From NCBI RefSeq assembly GCF_014646575.1, contig NZ_BMNN01000001.1:62001-126000 (forward strand): DNA of 64,000 nt, written 5' to 3'. Positions 46,531 through 56,802 of the stretch are shown here, one piece after another. Source of the stretch: Halopseudomonas pertucinogena (GTDB taxonomy: Bacteria > Pseudomonadota > Gammaproteobacteria > Pseudomonadales > Pseudomonadaceae). The position numbers and the translations under genes were made by a program. The number at the start of each line of letters is the position of its first letter. The stretch's first letter is position 1. The notes beneath the pieces are model-generated. The model saw only the letters and a list, made by a program, of their open reading frames with translations. It had not been told where the DNA came from and searched no databases.

Positions 46531-46995
46531 TCAGGAGTGCTGGCTGAGCTGCTCGCGCACCAGCTGTTCCATCCTGCCGCTCAGTCGCTTGCGCAATTCG
46601 GCCTCGATGATCGGCAGCATCTCGTCGATCACGTCCTGCATGACCAGCTGTGCCTCGGAATGCAGGCGGGCCTCCAGACGCACCTCGCGGGCCCCGGTAT
46701 GCGGGCCTGGCGGCGCGTAGTCAAGATTCTGCTGCAGTAACCGTTCAAGCTGCACCCGTTCGCCGGCCAGTCTGGCCAGCGACTCGTAGGGCAGAAAGGG
46801 GTTCGGCGGCCGCTCTGCGGCAGGCGGAGGGGGAGCCGGCGGCGCAGCGGGCTTGTCGCTGCCGGAGGTGATGATGTCATCCAGCAAGGGGATGTCCATC
46901 TGTTCGGCGCCCGGCTGATCGTCATCCAGCAGGGTGCGGATGGATTCCAGGTCCTTCAGCAAGCGGGACGGGTCCGTTGGCTCGCGCTGCGTCAT
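46531..46995 (-). CDS. Conserved protein of unknown function linked to holC
   Basis: 154 residues: an acidic N-terminal part (SRLLKDLESIRTLLDDDQ, MDIPLLDDI), a Pro/Ala-rich linker (PAAPPAPPPPAAERPPNPF), and a helical C-terminal domain (LVMQDVIDEMLPIIEAELRK). A gene of this position and size lies between holC and valS in P. aeruginosa (PA3833 by memory). Start ATG 46995, 3 bp after the holC stop, so co-transcribed with it. Function unknown. Confidence 0.75.
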   Translation of the reverse strand: MTQREPTDPSRLLKDLESIRTLLDDDQPGAEQMDIPLLDDIITSGSDKPAAPPAPPPPAAERPPNPFLPYESLARLAGERVQLERLLQQNLDYAPPGPHTGAREVRLEARLHSEAQLVMQDVIDEMLPIIEAELRKRLSGRMEQLVREQLSQHS

Positions 46996-46998
46996 ACT

Positions 46999-47430
46999 TC
47001 ATCCTGCTATCCGTATCTGATGAGTTTTCAGAGGATAGCCCCGTTCGCGATAAAAACGAAATCGTTCTCGCGCTGGAGACAGCACAAGCTCGTGTTCCAC
47101 GAGTATTTCCGCCAGACGGTTGAATCGGCTGAAGAACAGCGGGGTGTCGTTGCTGAGATTGATCAGCAGGTCGTGATGCGGAGTGGGATCATCCGCCCAG
47201 CCGCAGACGACATTCGAGTCCGGCTGATCCGGATGCAGCGCATGGGGCAGGAAGGCGTCCGGGCGGAACGACCACAGCAGCTCATCCAGCTGTTCGGCCT
47301 CTTCCTCGGTGGCGCAGTGCAGGTAGACCTTGCGGTTGTGCGACCAGGCCTTGTGGGCCAGCCGGCAGGCATAGTGCAGGCGGGCTTCGCGGCTGTCGCT
47401 GTTGAGCACGTAGAAATCGATTCTGGTCAT
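46999..47430 (-). CDS. holC: DNA polymerase III chi subunit
   Basis: 143 residues with the HolC fold: MTRIDFYVLNSDSREARLHY, then LAHKAWSHNRKVYLHCATEE and the C-terminal FRFYRERGYPLKTHQI. Chi joins the clamp loader to SSB at the replication fork. It follows pepA (58 bp gap) and precedes the small gene at 46531, the conserved Pseudomonas order pepA-holC-small gene. In P. aeruginosa valS comes next; here it is about 33 kb away. Confidence 0.93.
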   Translation of the reverse strand: MTRIDFYVLNSDSREARLHYACRLAHKAWSHNRKVYLHCATEEEAEQLDELLWSFRPDAFLPHALHPDQPDSNVVCGWADDPTPHHDLLINLSNDTPLFFSRFNRLAEILVEHELVLSPARERFRFYRERGYPLKTHQIRIAG

Positions 47431-47488
47431 GGTGGGAGTGTCCAGCCCTCAGCTGCGCGCTGCAAGCGGCAGCTGAGGGCTGTCGGGG

Positions 47489-48994
<1,506 letters not shown>

Positions 48995-49134
48995 TCAGAT
49001 GGTTTGACCGATAATGCGCCCATTGCAACCGGCTCCGGCAGGAGCACGGTTGGCCATTCATGGGCAGACATGCGTGAGTTCATTCTGGCCTATTACCGTG
49101 GGCCCATAAAGCCCCGGCTTCAAGGAAGCATAGT

Positions 49135-50238
49135 GTGATTGTATTCCGATACCTCAGCCGTGAGGTGCTGATGACGCTGGCGGCGGTCAGCGGTGTGCTG
49201 CTGCTGATCATCATGAGTGGCCGCTTCATCAAGTACCTGGCGCAGGCCGCTGCGGGTCAGCTGGACCCGGGCGTGCTGTTCACCATCATGGCGTTCCGGC
49301 TGCCCGGTTTTGTGGTACTGATCGTGCCGCTGGGCATGTTTCTGGGCATCCTGCTGGCATACGGGCGCATGCATCTGGACAGCGAGATGGCAGTGCTCTC
49401 GGCCACCGGCATCAGCGACCGGCGCATCCTCGGCTATACCCAGGGCCCGGCCCTGCTGGTGGCCCTGTTCGTCGCCTGGCTCAGCCTCTGGGTGGCGCCG
49501 GCGGGGGTATGGCAGACCCAGCAGCTGTTCAACGAGCAGGACGCCATGACCGAATTCGATACCCTGGCAGCGGGCCGCTTCCAGGCGCTGGGTACGGGCC
49601 AGCGGGTAACCTATGCCGGCGGGCTGTCGGACGACCGTACCGAGCTGGAAACGGTGTTCATTGCCGAGCGCACCGGCTCCGGTGAGGATGCCAGCGTCGG
49701 TGTGCTGGTGGCCGAGGGCGGGCGTCAGCAGCTCAGCCCCGACGGCAGCCGCTACCTGGTGCTGCACAACGGTTACCGCTACGACGGGCGGCCCGGGTCG
49801 GCTGACTTCCGTACCATCCAGTACGATACCTATGGCGTGCTGTTGCCCAAGCCGGAGGTGATCACCGAGATCACCGACCGCGAAGCCATGCCCACCAGCC
49901 GGCTGCTGAACAGCGACGACCTGAAGGACCTTGCCGAGCTGCAGTGGCGTCTGGCGATTCCCCTGCTGGTGCCGATCGTGGCGTTCTTTGCCGTACCGCT
50001 GGCGCGGGTGAACCCGCGCCAGGGGCGCTTTCTCAAGCTCGTCCCTGCGGTGATCCTGTACATGGCCTATCTGGCCCTCCTGGTCAGCGCACGCGGCTGG
50101 ATGGAGTCGGGCACGACGCCGGCGGCGATCGGCCTGTGGTGGGTACACGTGCTGTTCCTGGGCATCGGTCTGATCCTCAACTTCCGTGCGCTTACCGCGC
50201 CGGGCGCGCCCGCGGGAGGTGCCCATGCGGCTGCTTGA
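49135..50238 (+). CDS. lptF: LPS export permease LptF
   Basis: 367 residues from GTG 49135, behind AAGGAAG. The YjgP/YjgQ layout is clear: MIVFRYLSREVLMTLAAVSG with the first helix, three more helices before a large periplasmic domain (~residues 125-265), then three helices at the end. LptF with LptG and LptB extracts lipopolysaccharide from the inner membrane. The gene overlaps lptG by 14 bp and is divergent from pepA. Confidence 0.93.
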   Translation: MIVFRYLSREVLMTLAAVSGVLLLIIMSGRFIKYLAQAAAGQLDPGVLFTIMAFRLPGFVVLIVPLGMFLGILLAYGRMHLDSEMAVLSATGISDRRILGYTQGPALLVALFVAWLSLWVAPAGVWQTQQLFNEQDAMTEFDTLAAGRFQALGTGQRVTYAGGLSDDRTELETVFIAERTGSGEDASVGVLVAEGGRQQLSPDGSRYLVLHNGYRYDGRPGSADFRTIQYDTYGVLLPKPEVITEITDREAMPTSRLLNSDDLKDLAELQWRLAIPLLVPIVAFFAVPLARVNPRQGRFLKLVPAVILYMAYLALLVSARGWMESGTTPAAIGLWWVHVLFLGIGLILNFRALTAPGAPAGGAHAAA

Positions 50239-51286
50239 TCGTCATATCGGCACCACCGTGTTCTTCAGCGTGGTCAGCGTGGCGCTGATCATCGTCGGGC
50301 TGGATCTGCTGTTCGCCTATATCGGCGAGCTGGAAGACCTGGAAGGGGATTACGGCGCGCTCGAGGCGCTGATCTACGTTGTCCTGACCATTCCCCGGCG
50401 GCTCTACGAGATGCTGCCGATGGCGGCGCTGGTCGGTTGTCTGATCGGCCTCGGCACGCTGGCCAGCAACTCCGAGCTGACCGTGATGCGCGCCTCCGGT
50501 GTGTCCATACCCCGCATCATGGGCGCGGTCCTCAAGCCGCTGCTGATATTGATGGCCGCCGGCGTACTGCTCGGTGAATACGCCGCCCCCTATACCGAGA
50601 ATCTGGCGGAGAGCCGGCGGGCGCTGGCGGTGGGCAGCGGTGAGGCGGTCAAGGCCAGGGGCCTGTGGCATCGGGAAGGGGACGACTTCATCCATATAAA
50701 CGCGGTGCAGCCCAACGGCACGCTGCACGGCATCACCCGTTACCGTTTCGACGAGGACCGCCGGCTGCTGGAGACCAGCTTTGCCCAGCGCGCCCGGGTA
50801 CAGGACGAAAGCTGGTTGCTGGAGGACGTCTCCGCCACCCTGTTCGAGGCGGATGGCACCAGCCGGGTGGAAAGCCATGACCAGCAGCGCTGGGATGTCG
50901 GGCTGTCGCCGCGGTTGCTGCGGGTGGTCCTGCTCGACCCGGACGTGCTGCCGCTGACCGGCATCTGGCATTACCAGAATTACCTGGCCGAGCAGGGGCT
51001 GAACAACAGCCCCTATATGCTGGCGTTCTGGAAAAAGCTGCTGCAGCCGGTCACCACCGCTGCGCTGGTGTTCGTCGCCATTTCCTTCATCTTCGGTCCG
51101 CTGCGCTCGGTTACGCTGGGCCAGCGGGTGTTCACCGGGGTATTGGTCGGCTTCAGTTTCCGCATAGTGCAGGACCTGCTGGGGCCATCCAGCCTGGTGT
51201 TCGGATTCTCACCGCTGATCGCGGTGCTGCTGCCGATCCTCATACTGCTGCTGATGGGCAGCTGGCTGATAAGGCGGGCTGGGTAA
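50225..51286 (+). CDS. lptG: LPS export permease LptG
   Basis: 353 residues from ATG 50225, behind GGGAGGTGCCC and inside the end of lptF. It has the paralogous LptF/G fold: MRLLDRHIGTTVFFSVVSVA, PRRLYEMLPMAALVGCLIGLG, VMRASGVSIPRI (the coupling helix for LptB), a periplasmic jelly-roll domain, and three last helices. It forms the LptB2FG complex. The longer frame from 50186 lies within lptF and is rejected. Confidence 0.93.
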   Translation: MRLLDRHIGTTVFFSVVSVALIIVGLDLLFAYIGELEDLEGDYGALEALIYVVLTIPRRLYEMLPMAALVGCLIGLGTLASNSELTVMRASGVSIPRIMGAVLKPLLILMAAGVLLGEYAAPYTENLAESRRALAVGSGEAVKARGLWHREGDDFIHINAVQPNGTLHGITRYRFDEDRRLLETSFAQRARVQDESWLLEDVSATLFEADGTSRVESHDQQRWDVGLSPRLLRVVLLDPDVLPLTGIWHYQNYLAEQGLNNSPYMLAFWKKLLQPVTTAALVFVAISFIFGPLRSVTLGQRVFTGVLVGFSFRIVQDLLGPSSLVFGFSPLIAVLLPILILLLMGSWLIRRAG

Positions 51287-51462
51287 TACCGGCCAGCCTC
51301 CCCCGTTGGTGTGGTTCCGACCAATAATCGTGATCTGTGTCCTTTGTGATGCAGTTTCGCCTTTTGTTTGTTCGTGAGTCTCCTATAGTTCCTGCACCTT
51401 GCCGTCCGTTTCCGGGCGCGCCGGGTGCTATCCCAACGAACTGAACAAGAAGGAGAGTCACC

Positions 51463-52302
51463 ATGTCGTTGATACATATCAGCCGCAAGGTCCTGCTTGC
51501 GGGATTGTTGTTGCTGCCCCTGCAGGTGCTTGCCGTCAATCCGCCCACCGTCCCGGATCCGGATCCGCCGGTAGGCAACCCGCTGCCGCCGGTGTCCCGC
51601 GTGGATGTGGACGGACCCTACGCGACCACCATCGACACCCGTGCCGGCCCGTCCCGCTCCGGCTGGGTAGTGCGGCCGAGCAATCTCGGCGCGAATGGGG
51701 TCGTGCACCCGGTATTTATCTGGGGGCCCGGCGCAGCCAGCCGGCCCAGTGATTACGAGGACCACCTGCGGCGTATCGCTTCCCACGGCTTCGTGGTGTA
51801 TTCGGAAGTGTCGAGCAACTCGGGCAGCGAGATGGGTGCCGCGCTGGACTGGCTGATCGAGCAGAACAACAACTCGCGCAGTGATTACTACCAGAAGCTG
51901 GATACCAGCCGGATCGGTGCCGGCGGCCACTCACGCGGTTCGGTGGCCACCTTTGCCAACGCCAGCGACCCACGGCTGACCACCACCATCCATGTGGCGG
52001 GCGGCTCCTTTGACGGACGTGGTCCGAACAACCTGCGCAAGCCGGCGGCGTTCATCTGCGGTGAGGACGACCGTACCGCTACGCCCAACTGTCGGCGCGA
52101 CTACACCAACACCCGTACGCCGGTGTGGTTCACCGTGATCGATGATGCCAGCCACACCAGCACTGCCCGAGACGGCCTGGCGGTGATTGTCGGCTGGTTG
52201 CGCTGGCAACTGGCGGGCGAGACCGAGCGCCGTACCATGTTCATCGACCCGAGCTGCGATTTCTGCGGCCGTGGTTACGAGACGCAGTACAAGAACTGGT
52301 AA
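51463..52302 (+). CDS. Secreted alpha/beta-hydrolase, cutinase/dienelactone-hydrolase-like
   Basis: 279 residues. A signal peptide (MSLIHISRKVLLAGLLLLPLQVLA) precedes a Pro-rich linker (NPPTVPDPDPPVG), then the hydrolase: oxyanion region FIWGPGAASRPSDYEDHL, nucleophile Ser in GAGGHSRGSVA, likely acid in ICGEDDRTAT, and His in IDDASHTST. Two Cys near the end (SCDFC) may form a disulfide. The pattern resembles secreted polyesterases and PETase-like enzymes of marine pseudomonads, but the substrate is unknown. Single gene with AAGGAGAG before ATG 51463. Confidence 0.75.
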   Translation: MSLIHISRKVLLAGLLLLPLQVLAVNPPTVPDPDPPVGNPLPPVSRVDVDGPYATTIDTRAGPSRSGWVVRPSNLGANGVVHPVFIWGPGAASRPSDYEDHLRRIASHGFVVYSEVSSNSGSEMGAALDWLIEQNNNSRSDYYQKLDTSRIGAGGHSRGSVATFANASDPRLTTTIHVAGGSFDGRGPNNLRKPAAFICGEDDRTATPNCRRDYTNTRTPVWFTVIDDASHTSTARDGLAVIVGWLRWQLAGETERRTMFIDPSCDFCGRGYETQYKNW

Positions 52303-52313
52303 GGGTGAAGGCA

Positions 52314-52337
52314 AGTGCCGAGAGGGAACTCGGCACT
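52314..52337. repeat. Solitary copy of the palindromic element found in the 60.4-kb array
   Basis: AGTGCCGAG...CTCGGCACT with a 6-base spacer AGGGAA; the same pattern GTGnCGAGAnGGAACTCGnCAC occurs at 60470-60739. Here it lies between two converging genes and may double as a terminator. Confidence 0.7.
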
Positions 52338-52945
52338 CATCCGGCAACGTTGTAGACCAGCCCCACGACCGCAAGGGCCAGAAGCAATATCGCCGAGACC
52401 AATGTGATCAGGCGCTTGAAGCGGGGCGACAGGAACCGGCCCAGTAGCAGGATGTAACCGCCCAGAATCAGCATGTCCAGTGCGACCCAGATGAGGGTGA
52501 GTACTGCGATGCTGGCAGCGAAGGAGCTGGTTACCTGAATGAACTGCGGGAACAGCGCGACGAAGAAAAGGATGTCCTTCGGGTTGGAGATGCCCACCAG
52601 AAGACCCCGCAGCCAGCCGCCCGGACGCAGCCGTGGCGTATCGTCATCGGCGCGCTCGGTGGCATGGCGTCGTATCGTGCCGATCGACAGCCAGGCAATG
52701 TAGAGGCAGCCGGCGATGCTGATCCAGCGGAGTGTTTCCGCTTCCAGCACGGCCGCGCCGGAAATGACCAGTGCAGCCGCGGTGATCAGCACCAGCGATG
52801 CGCAGGTTGCGCCGAATGCGGTCATGACCGCCCGCCGCGGCCCGCTGGCGGCAGCCGTGCTCATCACCAGCGCAACGACCGGGCCCGGGGTGGCAATCAG
52901 CATGACCACCACTGCGATATAGGACAGCACCAGAGCCAGGTTCAT
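52337..52945 (-). CDS. LysE/RhtB family exporter
   Basis: 202 residues from ATG 52945, with six hydrophobic helices. The LysE signature is visible: VVMLIATPGPVVALVMS near the start (LxPGP), then FGATCASLVLITAAAL and the later GLLVGISNPKDILFFVALFPQF. Family members export amino acids or homoserine lactones; the substrate here is unknown. The longer frame to 53200 lies opposite the RDD gene and is rejected. It follows the RDD gene by 7 bp. Confidence 0.88.
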   Translation of the reverse strand: MNLALVLSYIAVVVMLIATPGPVVALVMSTAAASGPRRAVMTAFGATCASLVLITAAALVISGAAVLEAETLRWISIAGCLYIAWLSIGTIRRHATERADDDTPRLRPGGWLRGLLVGISNPKDILFFVALFPQFIQVTSSFAASIAVLTLIWVALDMLILGGYILLLGRFLSPRFKRLITLVSAILLLALAVVGLVYNVAG

Positions 52946-52952
52946 TGGCGGA

Positions 52953-53438
52953 CTATTCCTTGGGCAATACCACCGTGCGCGTGCCGGAGACGATATCGGG
53001 CCAGGTGCGCGACTGCCTGTCCCACAGTGACCACCAGATGCCCAGACCGCCGAGCAGCCAGCTGACCAGCGCAATGCTGACCCGAATGACCGACTGGCGC
53101 CAGGTGATGGAGGTGCCGTCCGGCTGCTGCACGCGCATACGCCAGGCCTGCATGCCCAGGGTCTGACCGCGCAGGGTCCAGAACAGGCCGAAGAAGCCAT
53201 ATATGGCTAGGATGACCAGCACGCTGAGCAGCGGGTCCTGATCAAGCTGGCCTGCATCGGCCATGGCCTGCAGGGCCTCGGGGCCATATATGAATCGCAG
53301 CACGCCCTGGTGATAGGCCAGGGTGAGCACCATGACCAGTGCCACACAAAGCATCAGGTCGTAGAAGGCGCCGGCCACGCGGCGGAACAGGCCGGGCGCG
53401 GGGAAGTCACCGCGGGGGTAGAGTTGCTTGACCGCCAT
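52953..53438 (-). CDS. RDD family membrane protein
   Basis: 161 residues with the RDD domain: PAPGLFRRVAGAFYDLMLCV, in which the Arg and Asp pair at FRR and YD mark the family, then two to three more helices with LRGQTLGMQAWRMRVQQPDG. RDD proteins are thought to be membrane ion antiporters or accessory proteins. Start ATG 53438. It heads the two-gene unit with the LysE gene. Confidence 0.88.
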   Translation of the reverse strand: MAVKQLYPRGDFPAPGLFRRVAGAFYDLMLCVALVMVLTLAYHQGVLRFIYGPEALQAMADAGQLDQDPLLSVLVILAIYGFFGLFWTLRGQTLGMQAWRMRVQQPDGTSITWRQSVIRVSIALVSWLLGGLGIWWSLWDRQSRTWPDIVSGTRTVVLPKE

Positions 53439-53460
53439 GTAGGCTCCGTTGGCTGGGCGC

Positions 53461-53796
53461 TCAGCGCCGTTTCAGGGGTGGTTGATCAAACCGCACGGCT
53501 GCCAGCCCGTGCTGCATCAGCGCGCGGATGTTGGCGTGGCCGCTGCCGTTGGGGTCGGCCAGCACCGACTGGTAGTGCTCGCCAAAGCAGGCCAGCGCCT
53601 GGTCATCACTCAGCCCCAGGTCCAGCGCCATTGCCAGAATGCGGCAGGAACCCTGATTCTCCGTGGCGCTGTTGTACAGTGGCCCGTTATGAAAGCCGCT
53701 GGGCCGATAATGGTAATGCCGTTCGATGAAGCCAAGGGTATCGGCAAACCGGTGGTCGGCGGCGCCGAGCCGTGCGATGAAGTCCGCAACCCCCAT
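53461..53796 (-). CDS. HopJ family protein
   Basis: 111 residues matching the HopJ family: FIERHYHYRPSGFHNGPLYN, ENQGSCRILAMALDLGLSDD and ALACFGEHYQSVL. HopJ was first listed as a type III effector, but homologues are common in bacteria lacking that system and the role is probably housekeeping. Its start overlaps the folX stop by one base, indicating co-transcription with the pterin genes. Confidence 0.9.
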   Translation of the reverse strand: MGVADFIARLGAADHRFADTLGFIERHYHYRPSGFHNGPLYNSATENQGSCRILAMALDLGLSDDQALACFGEHYQSVLADPNGSGHANIRALMQHGLAAVRFDQPPLKRR

Positions 53797-54167
53797 CAGC
53801 GCTGCGCACTCAGGGTGATGGACACCGACTCGGAAAACCGCAGCGCATGGGGCTTGTCCACCTCGACCTCGGCATAGCGCACCTGCTCATGCTGCATGAC
53901 GATATCCAGCACTTCCTGGGTCAGGCGCTCGAGCAGGGCGAAGCGGTTGCTCTCCACGTGGCTGATGATCGCCTTGGTGATGGTGCGGTAATTCAGCGCG
54001 TGTTCGATCTCGTTGATCGCCACCGCCATTTCCGCCGGGTAGAGGATGGAGGCATTGATCAGCACATCCTGGCGGTTGTTGATTTCCTCTTCCTTGATGC
54101 CGATGAAGGTGCGCAGCCGCAGATCCTTGATTCTGATCCGCGCCATGCCCGGTTCCATGCGCTCCAT
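53796..54167 (-). CDS. folX: Dihydroneopterin triphosphate 2'-epimerase
   Basis: 123 residues. The FolX/FolB fold is clear: [21 protein letters not shown], then [24 protein letters not shown] and [17 protein letters not shown]. FolX converts dihydroneopterin triphosphate to dihydromonapterin triphosphate for tetrahydromonapterin, the cofactor of phenylalanine hydroxylase in pseudomonads. I kept ATG 54167, as the MEPG-type leader is typical. It follows folE by one base, placing it in a folM-folE-folX operon. Confidence 0.92.
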   Translation of the reverse strand: MERMEPGMARIRIKDLRLRTFIGIKEEEINNRQDVLINASILYPAEMAVAINEIEHALNYRTITKAIISHVESNRFALLERLTQEVLDIVMQHEQVRYAEVEVDKPHALRFSESVSITLSAQR

Positions 54168-54168
54168 G

Positions 54169-54732
54169 TCAGCTGTCCCTCCCGATCAGCTGCAGGAATT
54201 CCTGCCGCGTATTGAACGACTCGCGGAAGCTGCCGAGCATCACCGAGGTCATCATCGACGAGTTCTGCTTCTCCACGCCGCGCATCATCATGCACATGTG
54301 CCGCGCCTCGATCACTACCGCCACACCCATGGCGTCGGTGACCGACTGCACCGCCTCGGCGATCTGCCGGGTCAGGCTTTCCTGGATCTGCAGGCGACGG
54401 GCGAACATGTCGACGATGCGGGCAATCTTCGACAGGCCGATTACCTTGCCGTTGGGCATGTAGGCAACGTGGGCCTTGCCGATGAAGGGCAGCATGTGGT
54501 GTTCGCACAGCGAGTACAACTCGATGTTCTTGACGATGACCATCTCGTCGCTGGATGACTGGAACAGCGCGCCATTGACGATCTCCTCCAGCGACTGTTC
54601 ATAGCCGCGACAGAGAAACTGCATGGCCTTGGCGGCACGCAGGGGAGTGCCCTTGAGCCCCTCGCGGTTGGGGTCCTCGCCCAGATTGGCAAGGATGTCG
54701 TGGTAATTGCTGGTCAGGTTTTCAAGGCTCAT
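54169..54732 (-). CDS. folE: GTP cyclohydrolase I
   Basis: 187 residues. The zinc and active-site motifs are present: [11 protein letters not shown] (Cys and His ligands), [12 protein letters not shown], and the third ligand Cys in [10 protein letters not shown]. It converts GTP to dihydroneopterin triphosphate, feeding both folate and monapterin synthesis. It lies between folM and folX, so it is likely dedicated to the monapterin branch in this operon. Confidence 0.95.
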   Translation of the reverse strand: MSLENLTSNYHDILANLGEDPNREGLKGTPLRAAKAMQFLCRGYEQSLEEIVNGALFQSSSDEMVIVKNIELYSLCEHHMLPFIGKAHVAYMPNGKVIGLSKIARIVDMFARRLQIQESLTRQIAEAVQSVTDAMGVAVVIEARHMCMMMRGVEKQNSSMMTSVMLGSFRESFNTRQEFLQLIGRDS

Positions 54733-54750
54733 GGGGTTTCTCGTGTAGGT

Positions 54751-55452
54751 TCATTTGAGGTTCCTGCCGCCGTTCAGATCAAGGCAGGTACCCGTGACGT
54801 AAGGGTTGTCCATCAGATAGCGGATGGACTGGTAGACCACTTCCGGGCCGGGCTCGAAGCCCAGAGCGGACTTGGCCAGCGCCCTTTCGCGGTACTCTTC
54901 ACTGTCGCCGTCGTTGAACATGATCAGTGCCGGGGCAATGCTGTTGACCTTGATGCGCGGTGCCAGGCGTGCGGCGAAGCCCAGGCTGATCGCTTCCAGC
55001 CCGGCCTTGCTGGCGCTGTAGGCAATGTGCCTGGCGCTGCCGCGCTGTGCAACATGGTCGCTGATATGGATGATGTCGCCGGTCACCTGCGGATCGAACA
55101 GCCGATCACTGGCCAGGTTCATCAGGTAGGGTGCCTGCATGTGCACCATGAACATGGCCTGCAGCGCGTCGGCTTCCCCTTCGTCATTCAGCCAGACGGA
55201 GGCGTTGTGAATCAGCGCGCGCAAGCGGATGTCCCGTTCCACCAGAGTATCGATCAGTCGCTCGATGCCTTCGATAGTGGCGAAATCGGCCACCAGGACC
55301 TCGATACCTTCCAGCGGTTGTTGCTGCCATTCGGGGCGCGGCTGGCGGCAGGTGATAAGCACCCGGTAACCGTCGGCAACGAAGCGGCGGGCGCAGTGCA
55401 GGCCGATGCGCTGGGCAGCCCCGGTGATCAGAATGGTCGGTCTGTCGGACAT
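54751..55452 (-). CDS. folM: Dihydromonapterin reductase
   Basis: 233 residues, a short-chain dehydrogenase. The NADPH motif is TILITGAAQRIGLH (residues ~6-19) and the catalytic pair is YSASKAG (Y and K). The NSIAPALIMFNDGD stretch and LNGGRNLK ending fit FolM. It reduces dihydromonapterin to tetrahydromonapterin. It is the first gene of folM-folE-folX, with folE starting 18 bp after its stop. Start ATG 55452. Confidence 0.92.
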   Translation of the reverse strand: MSDRPTILITGAAQRIGLHCARRFVADGYRVLITCRQPRPEWQQQPLEGIEVLVADFATIEGIERLIDTLVERDIRLRALIHNASVWLNDEGEADALQAMFMVHMQAPYLMNLASDRLFDPQVTGDIIHISDHVAQRGSARHIAYSASKAGLEAISLGFAARLAPRIKVNSIAPALIMFNDGDSEEYRERALAKSALGFEPGPEVVYQSIRYLMDNPYVTGTCLDLNGGRNLK

Positions 55453-55586
55453 GATGACGATGCAGTGAACAGGTTCATGGAGCGGCCTATCTTACCATGC
55501 TGGCTCGCTGCTGGCGCTCGCCCGCCGGACAGCGGCGGCGGGGGCAGGCATAATGGGCCGATTTCATCGACTGAACGGGAGTGGAA

Positions 55587-56042
55587 ATGCATCTGGTGAT
55601 ATTCAGTGGGTCCGTGTTCGGCACGGCTGATGAAGTGGCGGACGTGGCAGCCGAAAGATGCCGTGCGGCCGGGCTGCAGGTGACCTATCTCAAGCCGGCC
55701 AGCGTGGACGCGCTGCTGGAGGCAAATGCCGATGCCCTTCTGGCGTGCTGCTCGACCACCGGCATGGGCGAGCTACCGGCGAACGTTCAGGACTTCTTTT
55801 ACGAACTGGAGTCCCGCTTCCCGCTGCTGACCGACAAGCCCTTTGGCGTGATCGCGCTGGGTGATGCCGGTTATGGCGACACCTTCTGTCAGGGCGGCGA
55901 ACAGCTGCGCGAGCTGCTGCTGGAGCTGCAGGGCCGGGAGCTGGTGCCCATGCTGCGGCTGGATGCGGCCGAAACCGTGACCCCCGAGCAGGACGCCGAG
56001 CCCTGGATCGACGACTTCATTGCGCGGTTGAAGTCCCTGTAG
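55587..56042 (+). CDS. MioC-like flavodoxin
   Basis: 151 residues from ATG 55587, behind GGGAGTGG. The flavodoxin fold is visible: FSGSVFGTADEVADVAAERC (FMN phosphate loop), CCSTTGMGELPANVQDFFYE, and GVIALGDAGYGDTFCQGGEQ (FMN ring loops). It would carry FMN as an electron carrier. It converges with the Crp/Fnr gene, overlapping its 3' end by 26 bp. Confidence 0.88.
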   Translation: MHLVIFSGSVFGTADEVADVAAERCRAAGLQVTYLKPASVDALLEANADALLACCSTTGMGELPANVQDFFYELESRFPLLTDKPFGVIALGDAGYGDTFCQGGEQLRELLLELQGRELVPMLRLDAAETVTPEQDAEPWIDDFIARLKSL

Positions 56043-56766
56043 CCACCCGGGTCAGGGCCTCTTCATCGAGAATCACGATCTGACTGTAGTGGGTGCTGAC
56101 CCAGCCGGCCTGCTCGAACTGCTTGAGCAGCCGGTTGATGCTCTGCCTTGAGCTGTTCAGCATCAGACCCAGGGTCTCCTGGGAAAGCTGGATCGACATC
56201 CGCTCGCCGGCCGGCCCGAGTTCGCCGTAGTACTGCGCGTGCATCAGCAGGCGCTTGGCCAGGCGCGCCGGCAGCGGCAGCAGCGCGCTGTCTTCGAGCA
56301 TGTTGAAGGACTGGCGCAGGCGCTTGCAGAGCAGCTGCATGAAGTGCGGGTAGAGTTCCGGCCGACGTTCCAGCAGCTGGTGGAAGTCCCTGCGCGGGAT
56401 GATCAGCAACTCGGTGCTGCCCATGGCGTGGGCGTCGTGGGTGCGCGGCAGGCCGTCGAACAGGGAGATCTCGCCGAACCACTGTCCCGGCGCCAGCACC
56501 GTGAGCAGCGCTTCGCGGCCATCGGCGCCGGTATTGCTGATGCGTATGGCCCCCTTGCTCACGCCATAGAGCCCATCCGGCAGATCGCCCTGGGCATGCA
56601 GCAGTTGCCCATCATCCAGCCGCCTGAGCCGGGCCATGCCGACCATCTCGCTGATCGCGTCGGCCGGCAGCCCGCTGAACCAGCGATTCTTCTGCAGCAG
56701 GGCCATGTGCTGGCTGGCCATGCCGGCGGACACTGTAAGCTGATTGACAGTGCTGGGATCGGTCAC
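56017..56766 (-). CDS. Crp/Fnr family transcription regulator
   Basis: 249 residues. A cyclic-nucleotide-type sensor domain (~30-140, with LAPGQWFGEISLFDG) is followed by a dimer helix and a helix-turn-helix at ~195-220 (SQETLGLMLNSSRQSINRLL). No N-terminal Cys cluster is present, so it is not an oxygen-sensing Fnr/ANR with an iron-sulfur cluster. Its signal is unknown. It is divergent from the alpha/beta-hydrolase gene (36 bp gap), so the two may share a control region. Confidence 0.9.
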   Translation of the reverse strand: MTDPSTVNQLTVSAGMASQHMALLQKNRWFSGLPADAISEMVGMARLRRLDDGQLLHAQGDLPDGLYGVSKGAIRISNTGADGREALLTVLAPGQWFGEISLFDGLPRTHDAHAMGSTELLIIPRRDFHQLLERRPELYPHFMQLLCKRLRQSFNMLEDSALLPLPARLAKRLLMHAQYYGELGPAGERMSIQLSQETLGLMLNSSRQSINRLLKQFEQAGWVSTHYSQIVILDEEALTRVATGTSTAQ

Positions 56767-56802
56767 GCTCTAGACTCTCATCGCAAAACGGGGTGAAACA
56801 GT

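Noticed and set aside
53461-53796. Type III secretion effector
   Set aside because: HopJ family membership is real, but homologues are widespread in non-pathogens and no secretion genes or N-terminal signal are evident.
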